64,000 bases of DNA from Lineus longissimus. Lineage: Eukaryota > Nemertea > Pilidiophora > Heteronemertea > Lineidae. The position numbers were made by a program, and so were the translations under genes. How positions within the stretch are numbered: position 1 is the first letter of the stretch; the number at the start of each line of letters is the position of its first letter. This document shows, piece after piece, positions 1-9,849 of the stretch. A model generated the notes under the pieces. That model worked only from the letters and a program-made list of their open reading frames with translations, had not been told where the DNA came from and ran no database searches. The DNA lies in the NCBI RefSeq assembly GCF_910592395.1, contig NC_088324.1, forward strand, positions 1,488,001 through 1,552,000, read 5' to 3'.

Positions 1-10
1 CTGGCGCGAG

Positions 11-334
11 TGGACAAAATTCAGAATTATGCCACGGCATAAATAGGAATTGTGGTGCACCATAAATCAAACAATCAAAACATCGGATCTCGTGAATTAT
101 GCGGCGGCAGAATTCAGAATTATGCCACGGCATAAATAGGATTTGTGGTGTGGCATAATTAGACCAATCAGAAGGTGGCAATCGTTTTATTTATGGTGCG
201 GCATAAATCGCACCTCCGTCCACAATTCCTATTTATGCCGCGGCATAATTCACGAGGTCCGAGGTTTTGATAGGTCGATTTATTGTGCACCACAATTCCA
301 ATTTATGCCGTGGCATAATTCTGAATTCTGTCCA
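11..334. repeat. MITE-like element with nested inverted repeats
   Basis: The two ends form an inverted repeat of about 50 bp: 12-60 matches the reverse complement of 285-333 with two mismatches. A second inverted pair lies inside (about 85-107 against 238-260). The motif ATGCCACGGCATAAAT recurs in both orientations. There is no credible ORF. The compact double-stem structure is typical of a non-autonomous DNA transposon; no clear target-site duplication was found, so the superfamily is unassigned. Confidence 0.7.
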
Positions 335-340
335 TTCTGT

Positions 341-1620
341 ATTTGCTAGTGAGACCCAAGTACCCGACCCGTCGGCGACACGAGGACGTCCTTCTTGGAA
401 TTACATGGTATGACGTCATTTTCAAAAACATTGCCGACGTCTGTTTTTGGCGCCAAGATATTTGCCCCTTGAACGGACGATTTAGATCTTCGATATAGGT
501 GTGTATTTCTGCAGTTGTGATAAATCGAGTTAATGTCTCACGGGTAAACTGTATTTCAAACGATTTTAAATGCTTTCTACTTACTCTTTAAGCAATTCTA
601 ACATATATTCTTTGATAGCACTTCAAAAAATATATTCTAGATTCCGTCCATGGCTCAATGATGGGCCCATGGTATTTACGACCATGGGTTCCATCGATGG
701 ATCAGTGATGGGGATTCTCCATCATCTACCCATGGATGGAACTTTGATGATTGATATAGGAAGTAGCGACGATAGCCAGAGTTATTGAAAAAATATTTGC
801 TGTGGCAAGTCTACAGAAAAAATTATTTGATGAAAGAATTAATTTTGAATTTTCCTAATTTGGCAATAGGGGGCGTGTTTTGAGATTTTTCTGCCAGTTG
901 GCAGAAAAAAGTGGAAATATCAACATTTGTCCAATTTGTCGATTATCAAAAAATTTCCGTGGTCAACTACCAGTTTACTTTTTACCATTTACTTGCCCGA
1001 CTGTCCGGAATATCATATCAAAATTTCAGATTCACAACCCCACGAAGTATTTGATACGTCGCGGTCAAACATTGACAATCTAACTGCTAAAAGGCTTAAA
1101 AATCAATGGTGGTCTTGTCTCGTTTTTTTTGGTGGGAATGGCCAGACCTGATATCCGCTCAGAAGTTTTCTGGGTCGTTTTAAATGCTCGTTGTGACTAA
1201 AGAAATGAAAAGCATTGTGGCTCTTTTCTACTTACTTTTTAACCATACTTATTTTCCAGAATTCTGTAGATCGAGACTGATACTCAAATGAGTTTTTACT
1301 TTACTGCATGCGGCAATTCTGCCGCATTAAGTCAAATGCGAACGGCAGTTGGTCTATGGTGGAATTCCCATCAATGGATAGTCCATGGGTGGTCCAGTGG
1401 ATCTCTCACGGGCCATCATAGAATCCATGATGGGATACCGTTGTTAAACGTGGTAAGCGTGTAAAGAATCATTACACGCCAAACGACGGCAAGTTAGCGT
1501 GATACGAATGACCACCGACATCCCCTCAATGTAAAAACAAGTCTTAATTTAGATGAAATGTAATTTTACACATCTTATCAGTGCTAATTACCTATCTATC
1601 TGATGCCTGGGCTGGATAAA
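341..1620. other. Non-coding stretch, no gene recognised
   Basis: No ORF with recognisable protein character or convincing splice sites. Two segments (about 640-760 and 1345-1435) are rich in CCATGG and ATCCATGG-type palindromic words and may be related, but the similarity is too short to call a repeat family. Confidence 0.4.
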
Positions 1621-1626
1621 CACTCA

Positions 1627-1700
1627 TTCCAAATTCGAAATGCGAAATTCCAAATTCGAAATTCGAAATTCGAAATGCGAAATTCCGAATTCCAATTCGA
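1627..1700. repeat. Simple tandem repeat of AATTCGAA-like units
   Basis: Successive variants of AAATTCGAAATTC/AAATGCGAAATTC run for about 70 bp. This is a short imperfect minisatellite with no other function visible. Confidence 0.8.
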
Positions 1701-1824
1701 CATAATCACGTGACCTCTGCCTGGTAACGCTGGTTACCGACTGAGGCGCTGTGGTATGGACGGACGGAGGCCAGGTTACATCCAATCTAGCGTGTCTCTG
1801 CCCCCCTAAAATCCTAGACACGCT

Positions 1825-1868
1825 AGATTTTAAAAGATGCATCTTAAAAGATGCATCTTTTAAAATCT
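1825..1868. repeat. Perfect 44-bp palindrome
   Basis: Two exactly complementary 21-bp arms are separated by AA. Each arm itself contains the palindrome AAGATGCATCTT. It could extrude as a cruciform or be a minimal foldback insertion. No gene function is implied. Confidence 0.85.
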
Positions 1869-2227
1869 TTTGTGCTTCTTACTTATCAAACATACATCTG
1901 GCTATTCGGATGGAGTCGAAACTTCGTGATACCTGGTAGTAATTGAATGTTTAAGTCACGATGCCCCGCCTATTTTGGTAACATAATCAATCCGGCAACT
2001 TAAAACCAAAATCCTTCTGCCAATCTTCCCAGGGGAAGATGTCAGTACGGTGATAAGATTACTGCTCGAGTGTGTGATTCGTGTCACCAGATTGCACGAG
2101 TTGATTTTCTCCGGCCTTAGAAAGCTCGAGACCGCATTAGTTTTAACGAGATTTTATCTGAAGGAGACTTCATTTTAAGACAAAAACATTCCTTAATTGG
2201 GGACACTTTCCATGATTTTGGAGAAGT

Positions 2228-3646
2228 TTGCACAAGACTCTGTCCCGTGTCCGTCAATCATGCTATTGGTATCCAATGAGGAAAGATGTGGAACTTCATG
2301 TCAAGTCTTGTCATGTCTGCAGCAAATGCAAAACTTCAACTCGGAAAAAGACGGCGCTACAGCACCACCATGCTGGTTTCCCGATGGAGAGAATTCACAT
2401 AGACATTCTTGGTCCATTTACGCCCAGTGATAGGAACAATGTCTATGTCTTGTCCATGATAGATCAATACACAAAGTGGTTAGAATGCGCTGCTCTACCC
2501 GAGCAGACAGCACAAATTGTCACTGAAGAATTTGCACAGAAATTCATTACAACTTTTGGATGTCCGTTATACTTCCATACGGATCAAGGACGGCAATTTG
2601 AGAGTCAGCTGTTTCAAGAGTTATGCCATCTGTTAGAAATCACAAAAACTCGCACTACTCCTTATCACCCATCAGGGAACGGGCAAGTTGAAAGGTATAA
2701 TCGTGTGATTTTACAAATGATACGCTGTTTCATTGAAGATAACGTCAAAACTTGGGATGATGAGTTACCTCTATTGACTATGGCTCTCCATGCCACGGTG
2801 CATAAACAAACTGGATTCACGCCCAACAGGCTTATGCTAGGTAGGGAGGTAATACTACCACTTGATTTACTGATAGGATATAGTGACCTTGACTCGACTC
2901 ACAAGGCACCTCCAGTATGGATCAAAGAACTGGAAAAACGCATGCGCTGTGTCAATCGTCTCGCAAGGGAAAATCTACAGAATGCCCAAGTCCGTCAAAA
3001 AAGACATTATGACGTCCGACTGCGAGAATGTGCATACTCACCTGGCGATACAGTTTATCAACTAGATGAGACTTCGAAAATTGGTGTGAGTAAGAAGCTG
3101 CGCTCACCTTGGAAGGGCCCCTTTTTGGTGGTTGAGGCCAGACCACCCATTTACCGAGTTCGTTTTCCCAAGAGAGAAGGCTTCATACATCATGACAAAC
3201 TCAAACCATGTGTGGATAGAGTATTGCCTGGTTGGTTGAGGAGAGTGAGACACGATTTGCTTGTGAATGAAGGTAACGTGGACACAAACCCACAGGATAA
3301 GGAGGTCGCCAATGGTGCGAAACCACCCCATAGTTTGTCTCGTGATAATATTGATTCTGCTGAAGAAGAGTCTACTCCTGAGACAGTGGATTGCGGAATA
3401 GATCAGGAAGACTCTCTGAATGAAATCAACATGACTGAGGATGAGGGAAACATGGAAGATACCCAATGGAAGGAGATATTGTCACCACCAGTGCATGGTG
3501 GGAGTTCTACTGTACAAGTTGAGAGCAGGGATTCTTGTGAATTAGTGGGTGATGAACTTCCAAACCTGTTTCGAGAAAATGAAACATCCAGGTCGGGGCG
3601 CGTATGTGGGAGACCTCGATGGATGGACGACTATGAGATATACTAA
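2228..3646 (+). pseudogene. Ty3/Gypsy integrase, 5'-truncated
   Basis: The frame opens at a TTG codon, not ATG, and is only the tail of a Pol polyprotein. Seen: the Cys pair of the integrase zinc finger (CHVCSKC, about residue 30); a DDE core with Asp in DILGP (about 58), Asp in HTDQG (about 117) and Glu in QVERYNR (about 154); then a GPF/Y-type module (SPWKGPF...YRVRFP, about 290-320); then an acidic tail of roughly 140 residues ending at a stop. The His part of the zinc finger lies upstream in another frame, with a stop just before 2228, indicating an indel. Family role: insertion of retrotransposon cDNA into the genome. The catalytic core looks complete but the upstream Pol domains are absent, so this copy is not autonomous. 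Confidence 0.9.
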
Positions 3647-4115
3647 GTGAAATACTGAATGGGATTTAACATGGGGAATGGGAATTAACACTAAGTTTGT
3701 TTGGGGTTTTTTTTGAATATTTTTCCATGTTGTTGTCAATATAATACATACCCGAGATTGGGTATTCTCTTGTTGAATCTGTTTTTTTTTTATTTTTGGA
3801 CTTATGGACCATTTGTTTTAGTATATAGATTTGTTCAGAGAAAGTGTTAAGATAGGCTTATGCTGGTCTTCATTTCCCTCTGGCCTAATTCTGCTGCCAA
3901 ACTTTCTGGCAATTTTTGTTAGGTTTCTCAGGACGGTGGGATAGGCTAATGTCAGTCCCTTGACCTGTAGAGGCTCCTTCTGGAATTAAATTTCCTTTTA
4001 TACTATGGGAATGGTCCATTGGTTCAGTTTGTACATCATAATCATGGTTATTTGGGGTTTTTTGTATTTGTTAAAGTTTCATTGTATGACTTTCACATTG
4101 TTTGTTTCTTTAATC

Positions 4116-4121
4116 AGGATG
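4116..4121 (+). promoter_or_regulatory. Candidate splice acceptor and start of the TatD ORF
   Basis: A pyrimidine-rich run (TTTGTTTCTTTAATCAG) ends in AG at 4116-4117 and is followed directly by an ATG at 4119, in frame with the zinc finger/TatD protein. A spliced subgenomic message, as used for env-like third ORFs of some LTR elements, would expose this start. No donor could be tested because the 5' part is missing. Confidence 0.45.
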
Positions 4122-5521
4122 GATATTGTCAGTGAAGCTGATTTCATCCCGAACTACGAGGAAGACTCACCTCAACGCCCTCCTCCGAAGAAATCCCGGA
4201 AGAGACGGGTCTGCCCATTGTGTCAGACAGAGTTGAATGGACACCTGGACCGCCATGTTATATCGAACCATTGTCCGTGGAGTTTAGGCTTTGCTACTGC
4301 CTGTTTCGCTTGCCAGGAACAGGTGGGTACTAGAGGACTGCTACAGATTCGGCATCCGACCTGCCTCCGTAACACAGAAGATGATTTTGCAATGTGGATG
4401 GATGTTGTCCGGTCAGGTGTGAAATTTTTCGTTGAAGCCTTAGAATTGGAACGCGAGAAGAACCTTCTTGACTTTGTATTGAGCCGGAGACTTTACCCTG
4501 CCTCAGCTCCTATGAGTATCAACGACAAGGAACTATTAAACTGGAAGACCTTAGCCAGCCTGTCTGATGGGGGTGGATCCAACTTTTCATTTTCTCCACC
4601 ATCTTGCGTGTGTGCAAACATGAATTGGCGATCCGTCCTGGAACTTTTAGCTATACTGTCTCAAGAAAAACAGAAAGATTTCAAGAAGTTAAAGCCAGGA
4701 GTTTTGGTTAACACTACCCCAGCTATGTATCATTTCATAGACTCCCACTTCCACCTTGATCTTATGACGAAGTATGGTTCCGCAACAACACTCTATGCGC
4801 CTGGCGCCAGTGGTTTTTCTAGAAGTCTGGGGTGGCCAACTATGTTTTTCCGGACCATTGGAGGTTCTTGTACAACCAGATGAATTCCCATCCCGATTTG
4901 TACTTTTGTGTAGGAGTTCATCCCCATTTTGCTTCGGCTAATTCCCCTTCATTTCTTGAATTGTTAAGTCATCCTAAATGTGTGGCAATAGGTGAAATCG
5001 GTATAGATCTTTCTGGTCAGTGTACTTGTCAACCGAGGTGTATCCACCTGGAGTGTATCCAAGAACGTGAGTCGACTTATTTACGCAAGGTGCTTCCATC
5101 AGCTGCAACATTTGACAAGACCCTAATATTCCATTGCAAAGGAAAATATGATATCTCTGTTGCAAACATCGTTGTTTCTCTCTTGAAGGAATTGGGACTG
5201 ACCGAAAACTGGATCCACTGTCATTGTTTTGTAGGAACTGTTGCTGACTTAAACACTTGGATTCATGCATGCCCATTTGCTTACTTTGGGATATCATCCT
5301 TACTCCTAAGTAGACCTGAGTTACAAGAAACTGTTTGCCAGATACCCCTAGATAGACTTGTCCTGGAATCGGACTCTCCGTATTTGCCTAAATATAAAAA
5401 CACCCCCAGCCGTAGTTTTCACCAAATCATTCCGAAGATGGCATCACTGTTAAAAATTCCCCCATCTGTTTTGTCACATACTGTTGAGAGTAACTTTAAA
5501 GATTTGTATAATATTTCTTAG
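4119..5521 (+). pseudogene. Zinc finger-TatD nuclease ORF of the Gypsy element, frameshifted
   Basis: Metal-dependent TatD-family DNase motifs appear in order: DSHFHLD (about 4738-4758), GVHPHF (4915), GEIGID (4992), FHCKG (5130), HCHCFVG (5218) and LVLESDSPYL (5360-5390). These carry the His, Glu and Asp residues expected to bind metal. The N-terminal third is acidic, then basic (PPPKKSRKRR), followed by a C2H2-like finger (CPLC...H...H, about 4210-4270). The protein is split: the first frame ends at 4883 and the second is open from before 4832, so one indel lies at about 4790-4835, between motifs 1 and 2. The ORF sits in the same orientation between integrase and LTR, where an env or accessory gene would be. 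Function in transposition is unknown; captured host nuclease is the likeliest origin. Confidence 0.75.
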
Positions 5522-6191
5522 GCTGGATTGCCGCTGAATTTTGGATATTGAATATGAGGTTTCTCACTTTCCTAATTAGGATTTATTTATTTATTTTGTA
5601 GAATCCTCATTACTTGGTAACCAAATCTCTATTTGTATGACAGACGTTGTCAAAAGAAAGGTGTGGTGAATTTTAATCTTAATGTTGTTGTATAATGATC
5701 TGAATTGGAAAGAAGAAAGGTGGGGATAATATTATAAAACTGACTATGACTGTGTTTATATTGAAATGAAGTTTCGGATGGGATGATAGTATGTTTTTGT
5801 GACACACCTTATATTGTATGATTTTGTATATCTATTTTAAAACGTTCCACCATTCTTGTAAAACCAGACTTGAGGATGGCCCCTTTTTGTATCTAGATGG
5901 CTGTGTGAAAATTACAAGCTTCAGTGGACAAGGTTATTCTGGATAGGCCAATGCTAGTCCAATTACCAGCTCCGACTTTAGCTTGCCCCTTTTTTTAAAT
6001 ATGTAAAGCCAGTGCTAACATTGTAATCCTGGATAGGCCCTTGCTAGTCCAATTACCCGTTCTGACCTGGCTTCCCCTTTGCTTTCCTGAGATGTCACTT
6101 TTGTTATTTTCTACTCTAAAATTGACCATCCTTATTTCTGGTTCTGGTTTTGATGTTGCCTTCCTCAGCAAAAACATATAAAAGGGAGGAA

Positions 6192-6563
6192 TGTAGGAGT
6201 GGCACCTTTCTGGTGCCCCTTTAAGGGTTCTCCTCTTATGAGCCCCATTGAGTTAGTTAGAGTAATTACATAACCTAGGCCTTGCAGTTACATAATTTGG
6301 GCTGGAAACTTGGTTCACTCTCCAGGCATGTAAGATATTAGTTTTACACTCAACACTGCTGCCTGTATGACACACATGCTTTACAATACCAGCTAGATTT
6401 CCTACTCTGTGCCCAGCTGATTCTGATATTAGAGAGATACACTAAAAAGGATAGGAGACAACTCCACCAAGAAAAGACCAAGACCTAAGGAAGAAGACTC
6501 GAAGAAGTGGTTCACAAGTTAAGGTAGGACCGCTAGTACAATAATATACTGATTTTCAACTCA
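6192..6563 (+). repeat. Candidate 3' LTR of the Gypsy element
   Basis: It starts TGTAGGAGTGGCACC directly after the purine tract AAAAGGGAGGA, the usual position of the plus-strand primer. The end is uncertain because the 5' LTR is not present for comparison; TCA at 6561-6563 is the nearest plausible CA end. Confidence 0.5.
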
Positions 6564-6647
6564 CGTCGTCTGCTAGAGTGCATACGCCGCAGTTTGTTGA
6601 GCCGTATATTTGGTCGCTAAACCGCTACGGTTATCCGCCGTGATAAC

Positions 6648-7005
6648 TCACACAACGTAGTGAGTGTAATGGTTACGTATACACTGTATGTAAAGTGTAA
6701 ACAAATTGCATATATCCATCATGTCCATCGAATCTGAAAAAATTTGTGCAGACCCATGACAATTCTGGTTCCGGTACAGTTTGTCGCATTCCATACGGGC
6801 CGCGCGTTGGCCGATCCAGCATTCACGACGCACCGCACCCACAGTTACCACGTCGGACGTGATTCCCATTGTTTCCTTCCTCGTGACGCAATTATTTCAT
6901 GACGTCATGAGCCATTGACCATTCACACAAGTAGATTTATTCACACCGGCGCCACTGAAGTGCGGGTGTGGGACATCATGTATTTAAAAATCGTCTGCTA
7001 GGGTC
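6648..7005. repeat. Dispersed repeat, copy 1 of the CACACAACGTAGTGAGTG segment
   Basis: It begins with an imperfect palindrome (CTCACACAACGTAGTGAGTG) and runs through conserved blocks, including GACAATTCTGGTTCCGGTAC and CACCGGCGCCACTGAAGTG, to AAAATCGTCTGCTAG. Near-identical segments occur at 8091-8433 and, shortened, at 9177-9424. No coding capacity is apparent. Confidence 0.8.
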
Positions 7006-7311
7006 TCGTTAGGGAGTTTTTCCCAAATGTACGCGATGATAACGTGTCCCATTAACAGGACGTAACATCTATTTTAAAATGCGTTTCCAAAGTGAATGCA
7101 TGAGGACATTCCATTTGTGTTGTATATCACTGGAAACGCCCGATTCCCCTGATTCTGCAGGATGTTAAATCGGGCTTTTTATTTCTTTAAATAAATCATA
7201 AGCGTCGCATTTGCTCCTAGCTCTGTTCACCATCCCAAATGGCAATATTGCCAATTGGGCCGGACAATCACGAAAAACCCCAAATATTATACATTTCGTC
7301 CTGAATAATTC

Positions 7312-7593
7312 TTAGACAAAGAAAACGTCCTCTTCTTCTCGATTTACGTACTTTACTTCAAAAAAGTCAGTTTCAACACTACTGCACAAATATAGAGTGG
7401 TCTTAAAGTTCCATTTGGATAGAGATTTGACGGACTGATTTGGAAATTCATTCCAACCATGCAACTGTTTCAGAAATGAGAAAAAGCTCCTGGGTGTCAT
7501 GACATGCATGATGTGTCTTGCCTCTGCATTTTTGTACTCAGACATGTCAGACTGAGGGTTTTCAACTTTCATATCATTGAAGAAATAATTCAT
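7312..7593 (-). other. Unidentified 93-codon ORF inside the repeat mosaic
   Basis: A minus-strand ORF of 93 codons with ordinary protein-like composition (FFNDMKVENP near the start, REEEDVFFV at the end). The start region is open and no splice sites were confirmed. Its C-terminal coding part is repeated at about 8479-8550, so it belongs to the local repeat family. I do not recognise the product; it may be a captured exon or chance. Confidence 0.25.
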
Positions 7594-7644
7594 TCCAATC
7601 TACAAGTATATCAATCACATCATTTATTTAAAAATCGTCTGCTA

Positions 7645-8130
7645 GGACATACAGGACAACGTCGGTGGAGACAGTTGTGACATTTCAATTTTCATTGCAT
7701 AGAGATTTGACGGACTGATTTGGAAATTCATTCCAACCATCCTGGGTGTCATGACATGCATTCAATTATTATTTCACCACAAAGAGCTGCTTCTGTCAGC
7801 AGATATGAGACAGCTACCGGGGCGAGGACTATTTCTTTATGGGGCCTTATTGTTCAGCGTCTCCAAGGAATTCTATTTTTAGAGTCCAATGGGGGGGGGG
7901 GTGGGGGGGGCCTTCCCCCAATGCACTGACTTAAACCTGTCACTTCCAGAGAACAGGGGAGGGGGTTTGGGGGACTCATCCCCCGGCAATGAATTGGCTA
8001 AATATGTCAGAAGGACGGGGGTTTGGGGGGCTCCCCCATGTCAAACAGTTGTGTGAGTTCACTAGAGCTTGCTCTTTACATATTCACTCACACAACGTAG
8101 TGAGTGTAATGGTTACGTATGTATAAAGTG
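7645..8130. repeat. Dispersed repeat mosaic with G-rich block, copy A
   Basis: It contains ACATACAGGACAACGTCGG, a 40-bp block shared with 7420-7460, TTCAATTATTATTTCACCAC followed by AGAGCTGCTTCTGTC, and then runs of G with the words GGGGGTTTGGGGGAC and CTCCCCCATGTCAAAC. The same order recurs at 8850-9180, 9700-9790 (partial) and 21015-21325. Confidence 0.75.
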
Positions 8131-8560
8131 TAAACAAAATTCATATATCCATCATGTCCATCGAATCTGAAAAAATGTGTGCAGACCCATGACAATTCTG
8201 GTTCCGGTACAGTTTGTCGCATTCCATACGGGCCGCGCGTTGGCCGATCCAGCATTCACGACGCACCGCACCCACAGTTACCACGTCGGACGTTATTCCC
8301 ATTGTTTCCTTCCTCGTGACGCAATTATTTCATGACGTCATGAGCCATTGACCATTCACACAACTAGATTTATTCACACCGGCGCCACTGAAGTGCGGGT
8401 GTGGGACATCATGTATTTAAAAATCGTCTGCTAGGACATACAGAACAACGTCGGGGGAGACAGTTGTGACATTTCATTGCAGACAAAGCAAACGTCCTCT
8501 TCTTCTCGATTTACGTACTTTACTTCAAAAAAGTCAGTTTTAACACTACTAAATCCAGAT
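8091..8560. repeat. Dispersed repeat, copy 2 of the CACACAACGTAGTGAGTG segment
   Basis: A near-identical copy of 6648-7005, extended by the block also seen at 7314-7385 (AAACGTCCTCTTCTTCTCG). Confidence 0.8.
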
Positions 8561-8579
8561 CCAGTCACGTGATTTCTAG

Positions 8580-9175
8580 TAACTGCCAAACTCGACCCAG
8601 TGCCGGAACTGTGAAGTAATGATGTAGGTCACGTGGTCAGAGTGCAGGAGTTCCCGTACCGCCTGGCTATCCGATTTAGCATCTACCGTTCCGGAACGAC
8701 ATCAGCGCCTCTAGTGTCAAGATCGTAAATTTGCCATTCTTGATTTTGGCGCCAAACGAATCCAAAAAAACACGTTAAAACAATTAAGAATATATCAGCT
8801 ACATAAACTGGTGAAGAAACATACACAAATATCTAGGCTAGCAGGTGGAAAATTCAATTATTATTTCACCACAAAGAGCTGCTTCTGTCCGCAGATATGA
8901 GACAGCTACCGGGGCGGGGACTATTTCTTTATGGGGCCTTATTGTTCAGCGTCTCCAAGGAGTTCTATTTTTAGAGTCCAATGGGGGGGAGGGGTTGGGG
9001 GGCCTTCCCCCAATGTACCGACTAAAACCTGTCACTTTCAGAGAACGGGGGAGGGGGTTTGGGGGATTCATCCCCCAATGTACTGGCTAATAAATATGTC
9101 AGAAAGACGGGGGTTTGGGGGGCTCCCCCATGTCAAACAGTTGTGTGAGTTCACTAGAGCTTGCTCTTTACATAT
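8580..9175. repeat. Dispersed repeat mosaic with G-rich block, copy B
   Basis: The part from GGTCACGTGGTCAG to CTAGGCTAGCAGGTGG recurs at about 9460-9700, and the following G-rich block matches 7755-8085. Together with copy C this makes an imperfect tandem of roughly 0.85-1.1 kb. Confidence 0.75.
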
Positions 9176-9176
9176 T

Positions 9177-9790
9177 AACTCACACAACGTAGTGAGTGTA
9201 ATGGTTACGTATACACTGTATGTAAAGTGTAAACAAATTGCATATATCTATCATGTCCATCGAATCTGAAAAAATTGGTGCAGACCAATGACAATTCTGG
9301 TTCCGGTACAGTTTTGTCATTCCGTATGGGCCGCGCGTTGGCCGATTCTGCATTCATGACGCACCGCACCCACAGTTACGACGTCGGACGTGAATCCCAT
9401 TGTTTCCTTCCTCGTGACGCTATTGTGACGGAACTTTGAAGTAATAGAGGAATTCCCTGATGTAGGTCTCGTGGTCAGGGTGCAGGAGTTCCCGTACCGC
9501 CTGGCTATCCGATTTAGCATCTACCGTGCCGGAACGACATCAGCGCCTCTAGTGTTAAGATTGTAAATTTGCCATTCTTGATTTTGGCGTCAAACGAATA
9601 AAAAAAAAACGCGTTTAAAACAATTACGAATATCTAAGCTACAAAAATTTGTTATTAACTAACTGGTGAAGAAACATACACAAATATCTAGGCTAGCAGG
9701 TGGAAAATTCAATTATTATTTCACCACAGAGAGCTGCTTCTGTCAGCATATATGAGATAGAGCTACCGGGGCGGGCGGGGAGCGAATTTT
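9177..9790. repeat. Dispersed repeat, copy C (shortened)
   Basis: It repeats the start of the 6648 segment, then jumps at about 9424 into the block seen at 8590-8870, ending again at TTCAATTATTATTTCACCAC. The jump shows an internal deletion relative to the other copies. Confidence 0.75.
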
Positions 9791-9849
9791 TCTTTTCTGA
9801 AAAAAATTCGCCGCCGGGCCGCGAAATTGTATATTGTGGTCCTTCAAAG

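Larger units (their letters stand above)
2160..6563 (+). mobile_element. 3' part of a Ty3/Gypsy LTR retrotransposon with TatD ORF
   Basis: In order: an integrase reading frame, a second ORF with zinc finger and TatD nuclease motifs, a purine-rich tract at 6178-6191, and a candidate 3' LTR beginning TGTAGGAGTGG at 6192. No second copy of that LTR and no gag, protease, reverse transcriptase or RNase H sequence occurs upstream, so the 5' half is missing. Short GATAGGC..ATGCTAGTCC motifs recur before the second ORF (about 3850-3960) and after it (5940-6060). The right boundary, near TCAACTCA at about 6563, is an estimate. Confidence 0.75.

Noticed and set aside
7720-9269. Gly/Pro-rich ORFs over the G-rich blocks
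   Set aside because: They arise from runs of G in the dispersed repeat and are not conserved between copies.
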